Below are positions 26,138-37,708 of a DNA stretch of 64,000 bases, piece after piece (positions within the stretch are counted from its first letter, which is position 1; each line of letters starts with the position of its first letter). Position numbers and translations under genes: made by a program. Source of the DNA: JASHPR01 sp963833885. Lineage in GTDB: Bacteria; Actinomycetota; Actinomycetes; Streptosporangiales; Streptosporangiaceae. The stretch spans positions 124,001 through 188,000 of the forward strand of contig CAWHZU010000026.1 of assembly GCA_963833885.1 (NCBI GenBank). Direction: 5' to 3'. The notes below the pieces were generated by a model. The model was not told the DNA's origin. It saw only the letters and a program-made list of their open reading frames with translations, and did no database searches.

Positions 26138-27808
26138 ATGAGTGAAACAGACCTCGCGGAAGTCTGGGCCCGATCGCTGGCAGAGCTAGCCGGGATGCAG
26201 ATTGAGCCCGCCCACCGGGCGTGGCTGCAGCTCACCAGGCCGCTGGGCCTGGTCGAGAACACCGCGCTGATCGCCACCCCCAATGAGTTCGTCAAGGAGC
26301 AGCTGGAAACCAGGCTGCGAGCCCTGATCACCAACACGCTGTCCAGGGAACTCGGGCGCAGCATCCAGCTCGCGGTCACTGTCGACCCCACGGCGGCCGC
26401 CGACAACGGCGCCCGACCGCCCGGGCTGCCCGGCGTTCCGGATCTGGACGACATGCGCGCCGGGCCGGACGACGAATCCGCCGATGCAACCACCGGGCCG
26501 CTGCAGCGGATAACCGACGATGGCGGGCCGCCGTCCGGCGAGTTCCGATCCGGCATCGGTCAGTTCGGGCCAGCCAGCGGCGAGTACCCCGTTCTCGGCG
26601 CGCGCGGCGACCTGCTCGGTCTCGGTCCCGATCGCGGCCCGGCGGGCCGCGGCCGCGGCGAAGGCATCTCAGCCGGCGACATGCGGCCCGACGGTCCCGG
26701 CCTCGACGGCCAGCTGCACGGCCCGGGCGGATTCCTGCCGGGCGCGGGCAGCAGCGCCGCTCGCCCGGTTCAGGCCCGGCTCAACCCCAAGTACACCTTT
26801 GAGACGTTCGTCATCGGCTCCAGCAACAGGTTCGCCCACGCGGCCGCGGTCGCGGTGGCCGAGGCGCCCGCCAAGGCGTACAACCCGCTGTTCATCTACG
26901 GCGACTCGGGGCTCGGCAAGACTCACCTGCTGCACGCCATCGGGCACTACGCCCAGAGCCTGTACCAGGGCGTCAAGGTGCGGTACGTGAGCTCGGAGGA
27001 GTTCACGAACGACTTCATCAACATGATCAGGGACGGCAAGCAGGACGGCTTCCGGCGCCGGTACCGCGACGTCGACGTGCTGCTGGTGGACGACATCCAG
27101 TTCCTGGAAAACAAGGAAGGGACTCAGGAGGAGTTCTTCCACACGTTCAACACGCTGCACAACGCCAGCAAGCAGATCGTGATCTCCAGCGACCGCGCGC
27201 CCAAGCGGCTGGTCACCCTGGAGGACCGGCTGCGGAGCCGGTTCGAGTGGGGGCTGCTCACCGACGTCCAGCCGCCCGAGCTGGAGACCCGGATCGCGAT
27301 CCTGCGCAAGAAGGCGGTGCAGGACCGGCTCAACGCGCCGCCCGACGCGCTCGAGTACATCGCGAGCCGGATCTCGACCAACATCCGGGAGCTCGAGGGC
27401 GCGCTGATCCGGGTCACCGCGTTTGCCAGCCTGAACCGGCAGTCGGTCGACCTTCAGCTCGCCGAGTTCGTGCTCAAGGACCTGATCCCCGAGGCCCAGG
27501 GACCGGAGATCACCGCGGCGACGATCATGGGCCAGACGGCTTCATACTTCGGGCTGTCCATCGACGACCTGTGCGGCACCTCCCGCTCCCGGGTCCTCGT
27601 CACCGCGCGGCAGATCGCCATGTACCTCTGCCGCGAGCTGACCGACCTGTCGCTGCCCAAGATCGGCCAGCAGTTCGGCGGCCGCGACCACACCACGGTG
27701 ATGCACGCCGACAAGAAGATCCGCTCGCTGATGGCGGAGCGCCGGTCGATCTACAACCAGGTCACCGAGCTCACCAACCGAATCAAGCAGCAGGCGCTGT
27801 CCGGGTGA
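26138..27808 (+). CDS. dnaA: Chromosomal replication initiator DnaA
   Basis: Binds DnaA boxes and melts oriC. It has 556 residues from ATG 26138 (GAGGTGA upstream). Domain I is residues ~1-90 (LAEVWARSLAELAG). A long Gly/Asp/Pro-rich domain II spans ~90-215. The AAA+ part has Walker A GDSGLGKTHLLHAIG near residue 255 and Walker B VLLVDDIQFL. Domain IV carries the box-reading signature GGRDHTTVMHA near residue 520. The long domain II is typical of Actinomycetes. Confidence 0.98.
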   Translation: MSETDLAEVWARSLAELAGMQIEPAHRAWLQLTRPLGLVENTALIATPNEFVKEQLETRLRALITNTLSRELGRSIQLAVTVDPTAAADNGARPPGLPGVPDLDDMRAGPDDESADATTGPLQRITDDGGPPSGEFRSGIGQFGPASGEYPVLGARGDLLGLGPDRGPAGRGRGEGISAGDMRPDGPGLDGQLHGPGGFLPGAGSSAARPVQARLNPKYTFETFVIGSSNRFAHAAAVAVAEAPAKAYNPLFIYGDSGLGKTHLLHAIGHYAQSLYQGVKVRYVSSEEFTNDFINMIRDGKQDGFRRRYRDVDVLLVDDIQFLENKEGTQEEFFHTFNTLHNASKQIVISSDRAPKRLVTLEDRLRSRFEWGLLTDVQPPELETRIAILRKKAVQDRLNAPPDALEYIASRISTNIRELEGALIRVTAFASLNRQSVDLQLAEFVLKDLIPEAQGPEITAATIMGQTASYFGLSIDDLCGTSRSRVLVTARQIAMYLCRELTDLSLPKIGQQFGGRDHTTVMHADKKIRSLMAERRSIYNQVTELTNRIKQQALSG

Positions 27809-28140
27809 ACGCGCGGTGAAGGTTCCCATACCAGTGACTGCAAGAATAATCAGCGCACACAGGCTGTGGATAAATGTGTGGACAGACACCGGTCGCCAGA
27901 GGAAAACTCCGGCTAACCGGGGGGTAATCACAGGACATCCGGCGGGCGTCCGCGGGGTATCCACATCGCCCGGCACCTTCGCCCACCGGGCAGCCACAGC
28001 CACTGTGGACGTCTCAGGCGCCGCTGACCTGCTGCGGCGCTGGATATCCCCAGAATCCACCGACCCTATGACGACTACTTTTCTCTCAATTACTTAAGAC
28101 CAAGAACAGAAGTAAGCCGACCAACAGGAGGATGCTCCCT
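27809..28140. other. oriC: Chromosomal replication origin oriC (candidate)
   Basis: 332 non-coding bases between dnaA and dnaN, the normal actinobacterial origin position. A perfect DnaA box (TGTGGATAA, reverse of TTATCCACA) is at 27865-27873. Close variants are at 27877-27885 (TGTGGACAG), 27957-27965 (GTATCCACA) and 28004-28012 (TGTGGACGT). The last one overlaps an inverted pair, CCACAG at 27994-27999 and CTGTGG at 28003-28008. A run at 28073-28116 is clearly AT-rich for this genome and is the best candidate for the unwinding element. Confidence 0.88.
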
Positions 28141-29280
28141 GTGAAGATCCAGGTTGAGCGTGATGTTCTGGCTGACGCCGTGGCGTGGACGGCCCGCGCC
28201 CTTCCGGCCCGCCCCACCGTGCCCGTGCTCGCCGGTATGCGGCTGCAGGCCGGTGACGACCTCACGCTGTCCAGCTTCGACTACGACGTATCGGCCCAGG
28301 CCACCGTCCCGGTGATCACCGAGGAGGAGGGCAGCGCCCTGGTCTCCGGCAGGCTCCTCGCCGAGATCAGCCGCAGCCTCCCGGGCCGGCCGGTGCAGAT
28401 CGCGGCCGAGGGCGGCAAAGCGGTACTGACCTGCGGCAGCGCCACGTTCACGCTGCTGACCATGCCGGAGGAGGAATACCCGGCGCTGCCCGAGATGCCG
28501 CCGGCCGCCGGGACGGTGGGCAGCGACGCGTTCGCCTCGGCGGTCAGCCAGTCGGCCACCGCGGCGGGCCGGGATGACACCCTGCCCGCGCTGACCGGCG
28601 TCCGGATAGAGATCGAGGGCGACACGCTGACGCTGATCTCCACCGACCGCTACCGGCTGGCCGTGCGGGAACTGCGGTGGACTCCGGCCAGGCCGGACCT
28701 GTCCGCTGCGGTCCTGGTGCCGGCCAGGGCGCTCGCCGAGACGGCGCGGTCGCTGACGTCCGGAGCCGAGGTGGCGATCGCGCTTGCGCTGCCTGGCGAA
28801 GGAACCGACGGCGCTGGCGACGGGATGATCGGCTTCGAAGGCGGCGGGCGCCAGGCCACGACCAGGCTGCTCGGCGGCGAGTTCCCGCGGCACCAGGCGC
28901 TGCTGCCCAGCCACGCCAACTACACGGCCGAGCTGGCCACTCCGCTGCTGGCCGAGGCGGTGAAGCGGGTCGCCCTGGTGGCGGAGCGCAACACCGCGGT
29001 GCGGCTGGCCTTCACACCAGGCCAGCTGGTGCTCGAGGCCGGCACCGGCGACGAGGCTCAGGCGGTCGAGGTGCTGGAGGCGAGCTTTGACGGCGACGAT
29101 GAGCTGTCGATCGCGTTCAACCCGCAGTACCTGCTGGACGGGCTGACCGCGATCGACTCGGACACGGTCCGGATTTCGTTCACCGAGGCGGGCAAGCCCG
29201 CGCTGATCACCGGCAAGCCGTCGCCCGATGGCCAGACCGATTACCGGTACCTGCTCATGCCGATCCGTCTTGGCGGGTAG
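28141..29280 (+). CDS. dnaN: DNA polymerase III beta sliding clamp
   Basis: The ring-shaped processivity clamp. It has 379 residues from GTG 28141, which has AGGAGG at a good distance; ATG 28132 would sit directly on that site. The opening KIQVERDVLADAVAWTARALP and the ending DYRYLLMPIRL are family hallmarks. Three clamp domains of ~120 residues are readable. Confidence 0.98.
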   Translation: MKIQVERDVLADAVAWTARALPARPTVPVLAGMRLQAGDDLTLSSFDYDVSAQATVPVITEEEGSALVSGRLLAEISRSLPGRPVQIAAEGGKAVLTCGSATFTLLTMPEEEYPALPEMPPAAGTVGSDAFASAVSQSATAAGRDDTLPALTGVRIEIEGDTLTLISTDRYRLAVRELRWTPARPDLSAAVLVPARALAETARSLTSGAEVAIALALPGEGTDGAGDGMIGFEGGGRQATTRLLGGEFPRHQALLPSHANYTAELATPLLAEAVKRVALVAERNTAVRLAFTPGQLVLEAGTGDEAQAVEVLEASFDGDDELSIAFNPQYLLDGLTAIDSDTVRISFTEAGKPALITGKPSPDGQTDYRYLLMPIRLGG

Positions 29281-29300
29281 TCCGCAGTAATCTCGCTGGC

Positions 29301-30434
29301 GTGCACCTGAGCAGGCTCGCGCTGACCGACTTCCGCAGCTACGCGGCTGCCGACGTCGAACTTGCGCCGGGTGTGTCCACGTTCACCGGGGCTAACGGCC
29401 AGGGCAAGACCAACCTGGTAGAGGCGGCGGCGTACGTCGCCACGTTCGGCAGTCACCGGGTTGCCACCGACGCCCCGCTGATCAGGCACGGCGCGCAGCG
29501 CGCAATCCTGCGGGCCGCGGTGACCTCCACGGAACGCGACAACCTGGTCGAGATCGAGATAAACCAGGGCAAGGCAAACCGGGTCCGGCTGAACCGGGTG
29601 CCGCTACCGCGGCCGCGGGAGGCGCTGGGCACGCTGCGCTGCGTCCTGTTCGCCCCGGAGGACCTGGCCATCGTCAAGGGCGACCCGGACCAGCGGCGGC
29701 GCTATCTCGACGAGCTCCTGGTCGCCACCAGGCCGCGGTTCGCCGGGGTCCGGGCGGACTACGACCGGGTGCTGCGGCAGCGGACCGCGCTGCTGAAGTC
29801 CGCCAAGGCGGCCCGGTTCACCGGGCAGGGCGGCGGCGGCCCGGCGCCCAGCGCGCTCGAGGTCTGGGACGACCACCTGGTCGCCAGCGGCGCGGAACTG
29901 ACCGCGGGACGGCTGGAGCTGACGGCGGCACTCCGGCCGCTGGCCGCCAAGGCCTACGCGGCGGTGTCCGGCGAGGACATGACCACCGGGATGAGCTACC
30001 GGCAGTCCGGGCGGGAAGACGAGCCCGCCGCCGATCGCGCGGCCCTGGCCGAAGGGCTGCGCGAGTCCCTGGCCCGGGTCCGCCGGGCCGAGCTGGAGCG
30101 CGGCGTCTGCCTGGTCGGCCCGCACCGGGACGACATCGAGCTGCGCATCGGGGAACTGCCTGCCCGCGGCTACGCCAGCCACGGCGAGTCCTGGTCGCTG
30201 GCGCTCGCGCTCCGGCTGGCAGCGTACGACCTGCTGCGATCCGGCGGTGACGATCCGGTGCTGATGCTGGACGACGTCTTCGCCGAGCTCGACAGCGGGC
30301 GCCGGGAAAGCCTGGCCGGCCTGGTCTCCGGCGCCGAGCAGGTGCTCGTCACCGCGGCCGTGCCCGCCGATGTGCCCGCGCTCCTGGCGGGCCAGCGGTT
30401 CGAGATGTCCGGCGGGGCGATCTTCCGTGCCTGA
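29301..30434 (+). CDS. recF: DNA replication and repair protein RecF
   Basis: An SMC-like ATPase that assists RecA loading at gaps. The 377 residues start at GTG 29301 (HLSRLALTDFRSY). Walker A is GANGQGKTNLVEAA near residue 32. The C-terminal signature and Walker B are SLALALRLAAYDLL and VLMLDDVFAELDSGRR. The order dnaN-recF-dciA-gyrB is standard. Confidence 0.97.
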   Translation: MHLSRLALTDFRSYAAADVELAPGVSTFTGANGQGKTNLVEAAAYVATFGSHRVATDAPLIRHGAQRAILRAAVTSTERDNLVEIEINQGKANRVRLNRVPLPRPREALGTLRCVLFAPEDLAIVKGDPDQRRRYLDELLVATRPRFAGVRADYDRVLRQRTALLKSAKAARFTGQGGGGPAPSALEVWDDHLVASGAELTAGRLELTAALRPLAAKAYAAVSGEDMTTGMSYRQSGREDEPAADRAALAEGLRESLARVRRAELERGVCLVGPHRDDIELRIGELPARGYASHGESWSLALALRLAAYDLLRSGGDDPVLMLDDVFAELDSGRRESLAGLVSGAEQVLVTAAVPADVPALLAGQRFEMSGGAIFRA

Positions 30435-30963
30435 CGATGCAGACCTGGCGCGGGTCGCCCGCGAGGCCCTGGCCAAGGCGAAGGCTGACGCTCTCGCCAA
30501 GGGGAACCGGCCAGCCCGCCCTCAGGCTCGGCGGCCCGAACGTGACGCCTCCGCCGACTCGGCCGCGTCCCGCCGGTCCGGCCGCAGGCCCCGGCGCGAC
30601 GACCCGGAGCCGCTGAACGCCGCGATCGGCGGCCTGATCGACGCGCGCGGCTGGCGTCAGGCGGCTGCCGTGGGGTCGGTTTTCGGGCGGTGGGCCGAGA
30701 TTGTCGGCCCCGAGCTCGCCGGGCACACCCGGCCCGAGTCCCTGACGGACGGTGAACTGACTGTCACGGCGGACTCCACCGCCTGGGCCACTCAGGTCCG
30801 GCTGCTCGCGGCGCATCTGGTCCGCAGGCTCAACGACGAGCTCGGCGACGGCTCGGTGCAGCGGGTGCGGGTCCGCGGGCCCGCTGGGGCAGCGGGACCG
30901 GCGCGTCGGCCGGGCGAATGGAAGGTGCGCGGGGGCCGGGGGCCGCGCGACACATACGGCTGA
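30427..30963 (+). CDS. dciA: DUF721 protein, DciA-like helicase loader
   Basis: A 178-residue protein overlapping recF by 8 bases from GTG 30427. The first ~75 residues are basic and Ala/Arg-rich. The DUF721 core follows: VFGRWAEIVGPELAGHTRPESLTDGELTVTADSTAWATQVRLL. DciA acts with the replicative helicase in bacteria lacking DnaC. The functional label rests on the family and position. Confidence 0.9.
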   Translation: MPDDADLARVAREALAKAKADALAKGNRPARPQARRPERDASADSAASRRSGRRPRRDDPEPLNAAIGGLIDARGWRQAAAVGSVFGRWAEIVGPELAGHTRPESLTDGELTVTADSTAWATQVRLLAAHLVRRLNDELGDGSVQRVRVRGPAGAAGPARRPGEWKVRGGRGPRDTYG

Positions 30964-30969
30964 ATTACC

Positions 30970-30987
30970 CCGGGGGCCGGCCCCCGG
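30970..30987. terminator. GC palindrome after dciA
   Basis: CCGGGGGCCGGCCCCCGG is a perfect 18-base palindrome 7 bases after the dciA stop. It can form a 7-bp stem with a 4-base loop and may act as a terminator before gyrB. Confidence 0.45.
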
Positions 30988-31211
30988 ACCCCCATGTCGT
31001 GCGCTCGGGCCCGGCGGGCCCTCGCGCCCGCCAGCCGACTGAATCAGTGGGCCGGGTTTCCCAGGTCGGCCCCCTGTCAGCTGACTGGTCCAGACGGCTG
31101 TGGCTGACGGCACGGCCAGGTAAAATGTAACTGCAGCCGGAGGGGGACAAGGGGGACGTCCCCGCGAGGCAGTGCCCGCGTGGCTGTCTTGTTCAGGAGG
31201 AGTATTCCGCT

Positions 31212-33146
<1,935 letters not shown>

Positions 33147-33238
33147 GACGATGTCACCTGATCAGCTCGATCACGGAGGATCCCGGAGCATACGGCACGG
33201 CACCCCTCCGTTGATCACGGAAGTGAGATGTTAGAACA

Positions 33239-35794
33239 GTGACCGACGTGAACGCCCCAGCCCCGCCCGAAGGGCACGACCGCACGGAGCCGGTCGATAT
33301 CCAGGTCGAGATGCAGCGCAGCTACATCGACTATGCGATGTCGGTCATCGTGGGCCGTGCCCTGCCCGACGTCAGGGACGGCCTCAAGCCGGTGCACGTC
33401 CGCGTCCTGTACGCGATGTACGACGGCGGCTACCGGCCCGACCGCAGCTTCTTCAAGTGCGCGCGGGTGGTCGGCGACGTCATGGGGACCTACCACCCGC
33501 ACGGCGACAGCGCGATCTACGACGCCCTGGTCCGGCTGGCGCAGCCGTGGGCGATGCGGATGCCGCTCGTGGACAGCCAGGGCAACTTCGGCTCCCCGGG
33601 GAACGACCCGGCGGCCGCGATGCGGTACACCGAGTGTCGGCTCGCCCCGCTGGCCATGGAGATGCTCCGGGACATCGACAAGGACACCGTCGACTTCCGG
33701 CCCAACTACGACGGCCGGTCCGCGGAGCCGGTGGTGCTGCCGAGCCGGTTCCCCAACCTCCTGGTCAACGGCTCGGAGGGGATCGCGGTCGGCATGGCCA
33801 CCAAGATCCCGCCGCACAACCTGCGCGAGGTTGCGGCCGGGGCCCAGTGGTACCTGGACAACTTCGAGGCCACCGACGAGGAGCTGCTCGAGGCGCTGAT
33901 CGAGCGGATCAAGGGCCCGGACTTCCCTGGTGGCCCTGACGGCAGCACGGGCGCCATGATCGTGGGCCGCCGCGGGATCCAGGAGGCGTACCGCACCGGC
34001 CGTGGCTCGATCGTGATGCGCGCGGTCGTCGAGGTGGAAGAGGACCGCAAGGGCCGCACGACCCTGGTCGTGACCGAGCTGCCGTACCAGGTGAACCCGG
34101 ACAACCTGGCGACGAAGATCGCCGAGCTGGCGCGCGACGGGAAGGTCACCGGCATCGCCGACGTGCGGGACGAGACCAGCGGCCGCAGCGGCCAGCGGCT
34201 GGTGATCGTGCTGAAGCGGGATGCGGTCGCCAAGGTCGTGCTGAACAACCTGTACAAGCACACCCAGCTGCAGGAGACGTTCGGCGCGAACATGCTGGCC
34301 CTGGTCGACGGGGTGCCCCGGACCCTGCGGCTGGACCAGATGATCCGGCACTGGGTCACCCACCAGATCGAGGTCATCGTCCGGCGCACCCGCTATCTGC
34401 TCCGCAAGGCGCAGGAGCGGGCCCACATCCTGAGCGCGCTGATCAAGGCGATCGACCGGATCGACGAGGTCATCGCGCTGATCAGGGGCAGTGAGTCGGC
34501 CGCCCTGGCCCAGCAGGGCCTGATGGATCTGCTGGAGATCGACGAGATCCAGGCCAGGGCGATCCTGGACATGCAGCTGCGCAGGCTGGCGGCCCTGGAG
34601 CGGCAGCAGCTGATCAACGAGTACGAAGAGCTGATGGCGGAGATCGCCGACTACGAGGCGATCCTGGCCTCGCCCGAGCGGCAGCGGGAGATCATCGGCA
34701 CCGAGCTCGGCGAGATCGTGGCGAAGTACGGCAACGACCGGCGCACCGAGATCATCGCCTACGACGGCGACGTGTCCATTGCCGACCTCATCGCCGAGGA
34801 GGACGTGGTCGTCACGATCACGCGCGGCGGATACGCCAAGCGGACCAAGACCGACCTGTACCGGGCCCAGCGCCGTGGCGGCAAGGGTGTCCGCGGCGCC
34901 CAGCTGCGCGTCGACGACATCGTCGAGCACTTCTTCGTCAGCTCGACCCATAACTGGATCTTGTTCTTCACGAACAAGGGCCGGGTGTACCGCGCCAAGG
35001 CGTACGAGCTGCCCGAGGCGCAGCGCGATGCCCGCGGCCAGCACGTGGCCAACCTGCTGGCGTTCCAGCCCGACGAGCGAATCGCCGAGGTCCTGGTGCT
35101 CTCCGACTACACGGTCGCCCCGTACCTGGTCATCGCCACGTCGTCCGGGCTGGTCAAGAAGACGAAGCTGTCGGAGTACGACTCGCCCAGGTCCGGCGGG
35201 ATCATCGCGATCAACCTGCGTGAGGACGACGAGGTGATCGGCGCCCGGCTGGTCTCGGCCGAGGAGGACCTGCTCCTGGTCAGCAAGAACGCCCAGGCGA
35301 TCAGGTTCCACGCCACCGATGAGGCGATGCGCCCGATGGGCCGGGCGACTTCGGGTGTGATCGGCATGCGTTTTGGTGATGGCGACCGGCTGCTGGGTAT
35401 GCACGTGGTGCAGGAAGGCGCCGACGTGCTCGTGGCCACCGGCGGCGGGTATGCCAAGCGCACGCCGGCCGACCAGTACCCGGTGCAGGGCCGTGGCGGC
35501 CGTGGGGTGCTCACTGCCAGGATCGTGGAGGCTCGCGGTGAACTCGTCGGCGCGCTGATGGTGCTGCCCGAGGACGAGGTCTTCGCGATCACGTCCGCCG
35601 GCGGGGTGATCAGGACGGCTGCGGCCGAGATTAAGCTGTCCGGCCGGCAGACGATGGGAGTACGGCTGGTCAACCTGGCCTCTGGGCAGAGCCTGGTAGC
35701 TATTGCACGCAACGAGGAGTCACTCGACGGAGGCAACGGTGCCGGGGTTGCAGAGGACGGTGACGAAACTGGTACCGGGGGTGACCAGGAGTGA
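33239..35794 (+). CDS. gyrA: DNA gyrase subunit A
   Basis: The DNA-cleaving subunit, 851 residues from GTG 33239. The catalytic Tyr is in AAMRYTECRL. The quinolone region reads HPHGDSAIYDALV, with Ser and Asp at the two main resistance positions, as in sensitive wild types. The C-terminal wrapping domain has the GyrA box QRRGGKG. The stop overlaps the next gene by 4 bases. Confidence 0.99.
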   Translation: MTDVNAPAPPEGHDRTEPVDIQVEMQRSYIDYAMSVIVGRALPDVRDGLKPVHVRVLYAMYDGGYRPDRSFFKCARVVGDVMGTYHPHGDSAIYDALVRLAQPWAMRMPLVDSQGNFGSPGNDPAAAMRYTECRLAPLAMEMLRDIDKDTVDFRPNYDGRSAEPVVLPSRFPNLLVNGSEGIAVGMATKIPPHNLREVAAGAQWYLDNFEATDEELLEALIERIKGPDFPGGPDGSTGAMIVGRRGIQEAYRTGRGSIVMRAVVEVEEDRKGRTTLVVTELPYQVNPDNLATKIAELARDGKVTGIADVRDETSGRSGQRLVIVLKRDAVAKVVLNNLYKHTQLQETFGANMLALVDGVPRTLRLDQMIRHWVTHQIEVIVRRTRYLLRKAQERAHILSALIKAIDRIDEVIALIRGSESAALAQQGLMDLLEIDEIQARAILDMQLRRLAALERQQLINEYEELMAEIADYEAILASPERQREIIGTELGEIVAKYGNDRRTEIIAYDGDVSIADLIAEEDVVVTITRGGYAKRTKTDLYRAQRRGGKGVRGAQLRVDDIVEHFFVSSTHNWILFFTNKGRVYRAKAYELPEAQRDARGQHVANLLAFQPDERIAEVLVLSDYTVAPYLVIATSSGLVKKTKLSEYDSPRSGGIIAINLREDDEVIGARLVSAEEDLLLVSKNAQAIRFHATDEAMRPMGRATSGVIGMRFGDGDRLLGMHVVQEGADVLVATGGGYAKRTPADQYPVQGRGGRGVLTARIVEARGELVGALMVLPEDEVFAITSAGGVIRTAAAEIKLSGRQTMGVRLVNLASGQSLVAIARNEESLDGGNGAGVAEDGDETGTGGDQE

Positions 35795-36963
35795 CAGACA
35801 ATCACGAAGACGGCGAGCCGCCGCGGGGCGAGCGAATATCTGCGAGTCTTCACACGCAACGTGACGGGGATCTGCAGCGTCACATAGATGTTGCCGGGGA
35901 CACCGACAGCGAAGCCGAACGGGACGCAGAACGGCCATATGGGGATAACCTCATGGGAGGCAACGTTCCGGAGGAGGACGGGGTGGATCACCGCGTAGAG
36001 CCAAAGCTGTGGCTCACCGACGGATCGGACGGGGCTCAGGAGAGCGCCGATCCGGTGCAGTCGGCCGCAGCCGACCCACCAGGGGACGCCAACTCGCTGC
36101 CGGACCTGCCGCTGCCCGCTAGCTCAAACGGCACGGTCGGCCAGGACGTCCCGTATCCGGGACAGGACATCCCTTATACCGGTCAGCAGATAGCGTTCGA
36201 CCCAACGGTCACGTCGGCCGAGCCCGCCGAGCATGGCAACCCGTTCGGCTCCTCCGCCGCGACGGACGCATACGGCACGGGCGGTTCGGAGACCAGCGGG
36301 CCCGACGACAGGTTCCGGGTTCCGCCGTATCAGGCGCAGGTCTCGGCGTCCCAGGCGACGGCGCCGCCGACTCAGCCGCCGCCATACCCGGCGCAGGTGC
36401 CTCCGCCGCCATCCGCGGGGATGGCGTCCAAGGTCACCGCGCCGTTCGCGGCGCTGACCAAGCCCAAGACCAAGCCGAAGAAGCCGCCCCGCTCGTCCCG
36501 CCCAGCGCCGCCTCAGCCAGGTCCGGCTGCGGTGAAGGAACGCGTCTCCGCGGCCACCAGGACCGGGAACGTGCCCAGGGGGACGGCCCCGACGCGCCGC
36601 GCCCAGCTCGTGCTGGCCAGGATCGAGCCCTGGTCGGTCATGAAGTTCAGCTTCATGGTCTCCCTTGTCGGCTGGGTGATCCTGTTCGTCGCCGTCGCGG
36701 CCCTGTACTACGTTCTGAGCAAGCTCGGCGTGTTCCACTCGATCCAGTCGACGGTCACGGACGTGACCTCGAGCAAGGGAACCACCGGGGCCGACGCCAA
36801 CGGACAGTGGTTCTCCGCCTCGCGGATTCTCGGCTACACGATGCTGGTCGGAGCCGTGAACGTGGTCCTGATCACCGCCCTGGCCACGGTCGGTGCCGTG
36901 GTCTACAACCTGGTCACGTATCTCGCCGGCGGCATCGAGGTCACGCTCAAGGAAACCGACTGA
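35791..36963 (+). CDS. DUF3566 membrane protein
   Basis: A 390-residue protein overlapping gyrA. The first ~265 residues are a disordered, Pro/Gln/Asp-rich cytoplasmic stretch. The C-terminal ~120 residues are the DUF3566 domain with two helices (SFMVSLVGWVILFVAVAALYYVL and VGAVNVVLITALATVGAVVYNLV), ending LAGGIEVTLKETD. The family always follows gyrA in Actinomycetes; its exact role is not known. The long disordered leader is larger than the domain itself. Confidence 0.9.
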   Translation: MTDNHEDGEPPRGERISASLHTQRDGDLQRHIDVAGDTDSEAERDAERPYGDNLMGGNVPEEDGVDHRVEPKLWLTDGSDGAQESADPVQSAAADPPGDANSLPDLPLPASSNGTVGQDVPYPGQDIPYTGQQIAFDPTVTSAEPAEHGNPFGSSAATDAYGTGGSETSGPDDRFRVPPYQAQVSASQATAPPTQPPPYPAQVPPPPSAGMASKVTAPFAALTKPKTKPKKPPRSSRPAPPQPGPAAVKERVSAATRTGNVPRGTAPTRRAQLVLARIEPWSVMKFSFMVSLVGWVILFVAVAALYYVLSKLGVFHSIQSTVTDVTSSKGTTGADANGQWFSASRILGYTMLVGAVNVVLITALATVGAVVYNLVTYLAGGIEVTLKETD

Positions 36964-37034
36964 GCATGGAGCCAAAGCTTGCGGTAACCTAGCCCGGCGT
37001 GCCCGTGATCTACGGTTGATCCGGGTGCCCGCCG

Positions 37035-37111
37035 GGGCGTGTAGCTCAGTCGGTTAGAGCGCTTCCCTGATAAGGAAGAGGTCCCAGGTTCAAGTCCTGG
37101 CACGCCCACCA
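37035..37111 (+). tRNA. ileT: tRNA-Ile(GAT)
   Basis: A full cloverleaf with an acceptor stem GGGCGTG/CACGCCC and D arm GCTC...GAGC. The anticodon stem CTTCC/GGAAG closes the loop CTGATAA (anticodon GAT at 37069-37071). The T arm is CCAGG/CCTGG. The 3' CCA is encoded at 37109-37111. It lies 71 bases after the DUF3566 gene, the usual place; the tRNA-Ala that often follows is not present. Confidence 0.97.
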
Positions 37112-37660
37112 GCCCAACCCTCACCGGCCAAGAATCCCTTACGGCCCCGCGCACACTGATGAGCCAGCGCGGCGATTCCACGACTCGATGACCTTGCTGT
37201 AACGAGCGGACTTGACCGGATGACGGTAACGCCCGCTGTGGCACTGAGCGCGTCCAGGATAGCCACGCCATGCCGGAGCCGTTTCGCCCGAACCATCCGG
37301 TCCACTGCTGCGGCGACAGGACCCTCGACGGCGCGGCGACAGGCCTGCAGGACGCGGCGGGCGCGCTGACGGGCCGACTGCAGGTAGGCCCGCTCGCTTG
37401 TCTCCGGCGAGCACGGCGAGATCGACAGCGTCGCGATGATGGCCTCAATAACGCGCTGTACGGGTCGGCGGCCGTAGTGTCACCTGCGGCGAGCTGGCTG
37501 GTGCTGTCGCGGGTGGCGCGTAAGTAGTCGAGCTCGTCGCGGTCGGCGACGTCGTTGGGCAAGGTGAGCGCGCCCGCGATGGCGTGAGCGAGCTCGCGAG
37601 GTGGCGTGCTGCCTGCTTGACCTGCGGCCTACCGGCCTGGTCAACACGAGTCAACAGCGA
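37112..37660 (-). pseudogene. Decayed protein-coding remnant
   Basis: A minus-strand reading with protein-like composition is split by frameshifts. One frame gives ELAHAIAGALTLPNDVADRD and DELDYLRATRDSTSQLAAGD. A shift near 37445 then gives ERAYLQSARQRARRVLQACR and VAAAVDRMVRAKRLRHGVAI. No start or continuous frame survives. The family was not recognised. No other gene is visible in this 597-base stretch before the TetR gene. Confidence 0.35.
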
Positions 37661-37708
37661 TTGGTACGCGCGGTGACTGAATTCGGCGGGATGCGGTGGG
37701 CGCGGTGA

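Noticed and set aside
30988..31211. Possible riboswitch before gyrB
   Set aside because: The stretch is GC-rich with inverted repeats, but no known riboswitch core could be matched; promoter and terminator content is a simpler explanation.
36903..37562. Minus-strand frame with GVPGLEPGTSSLSGKRSNR
   Set aside because: This peptide is the well-known false translation of the antisense of a tRNA-Ile gene.
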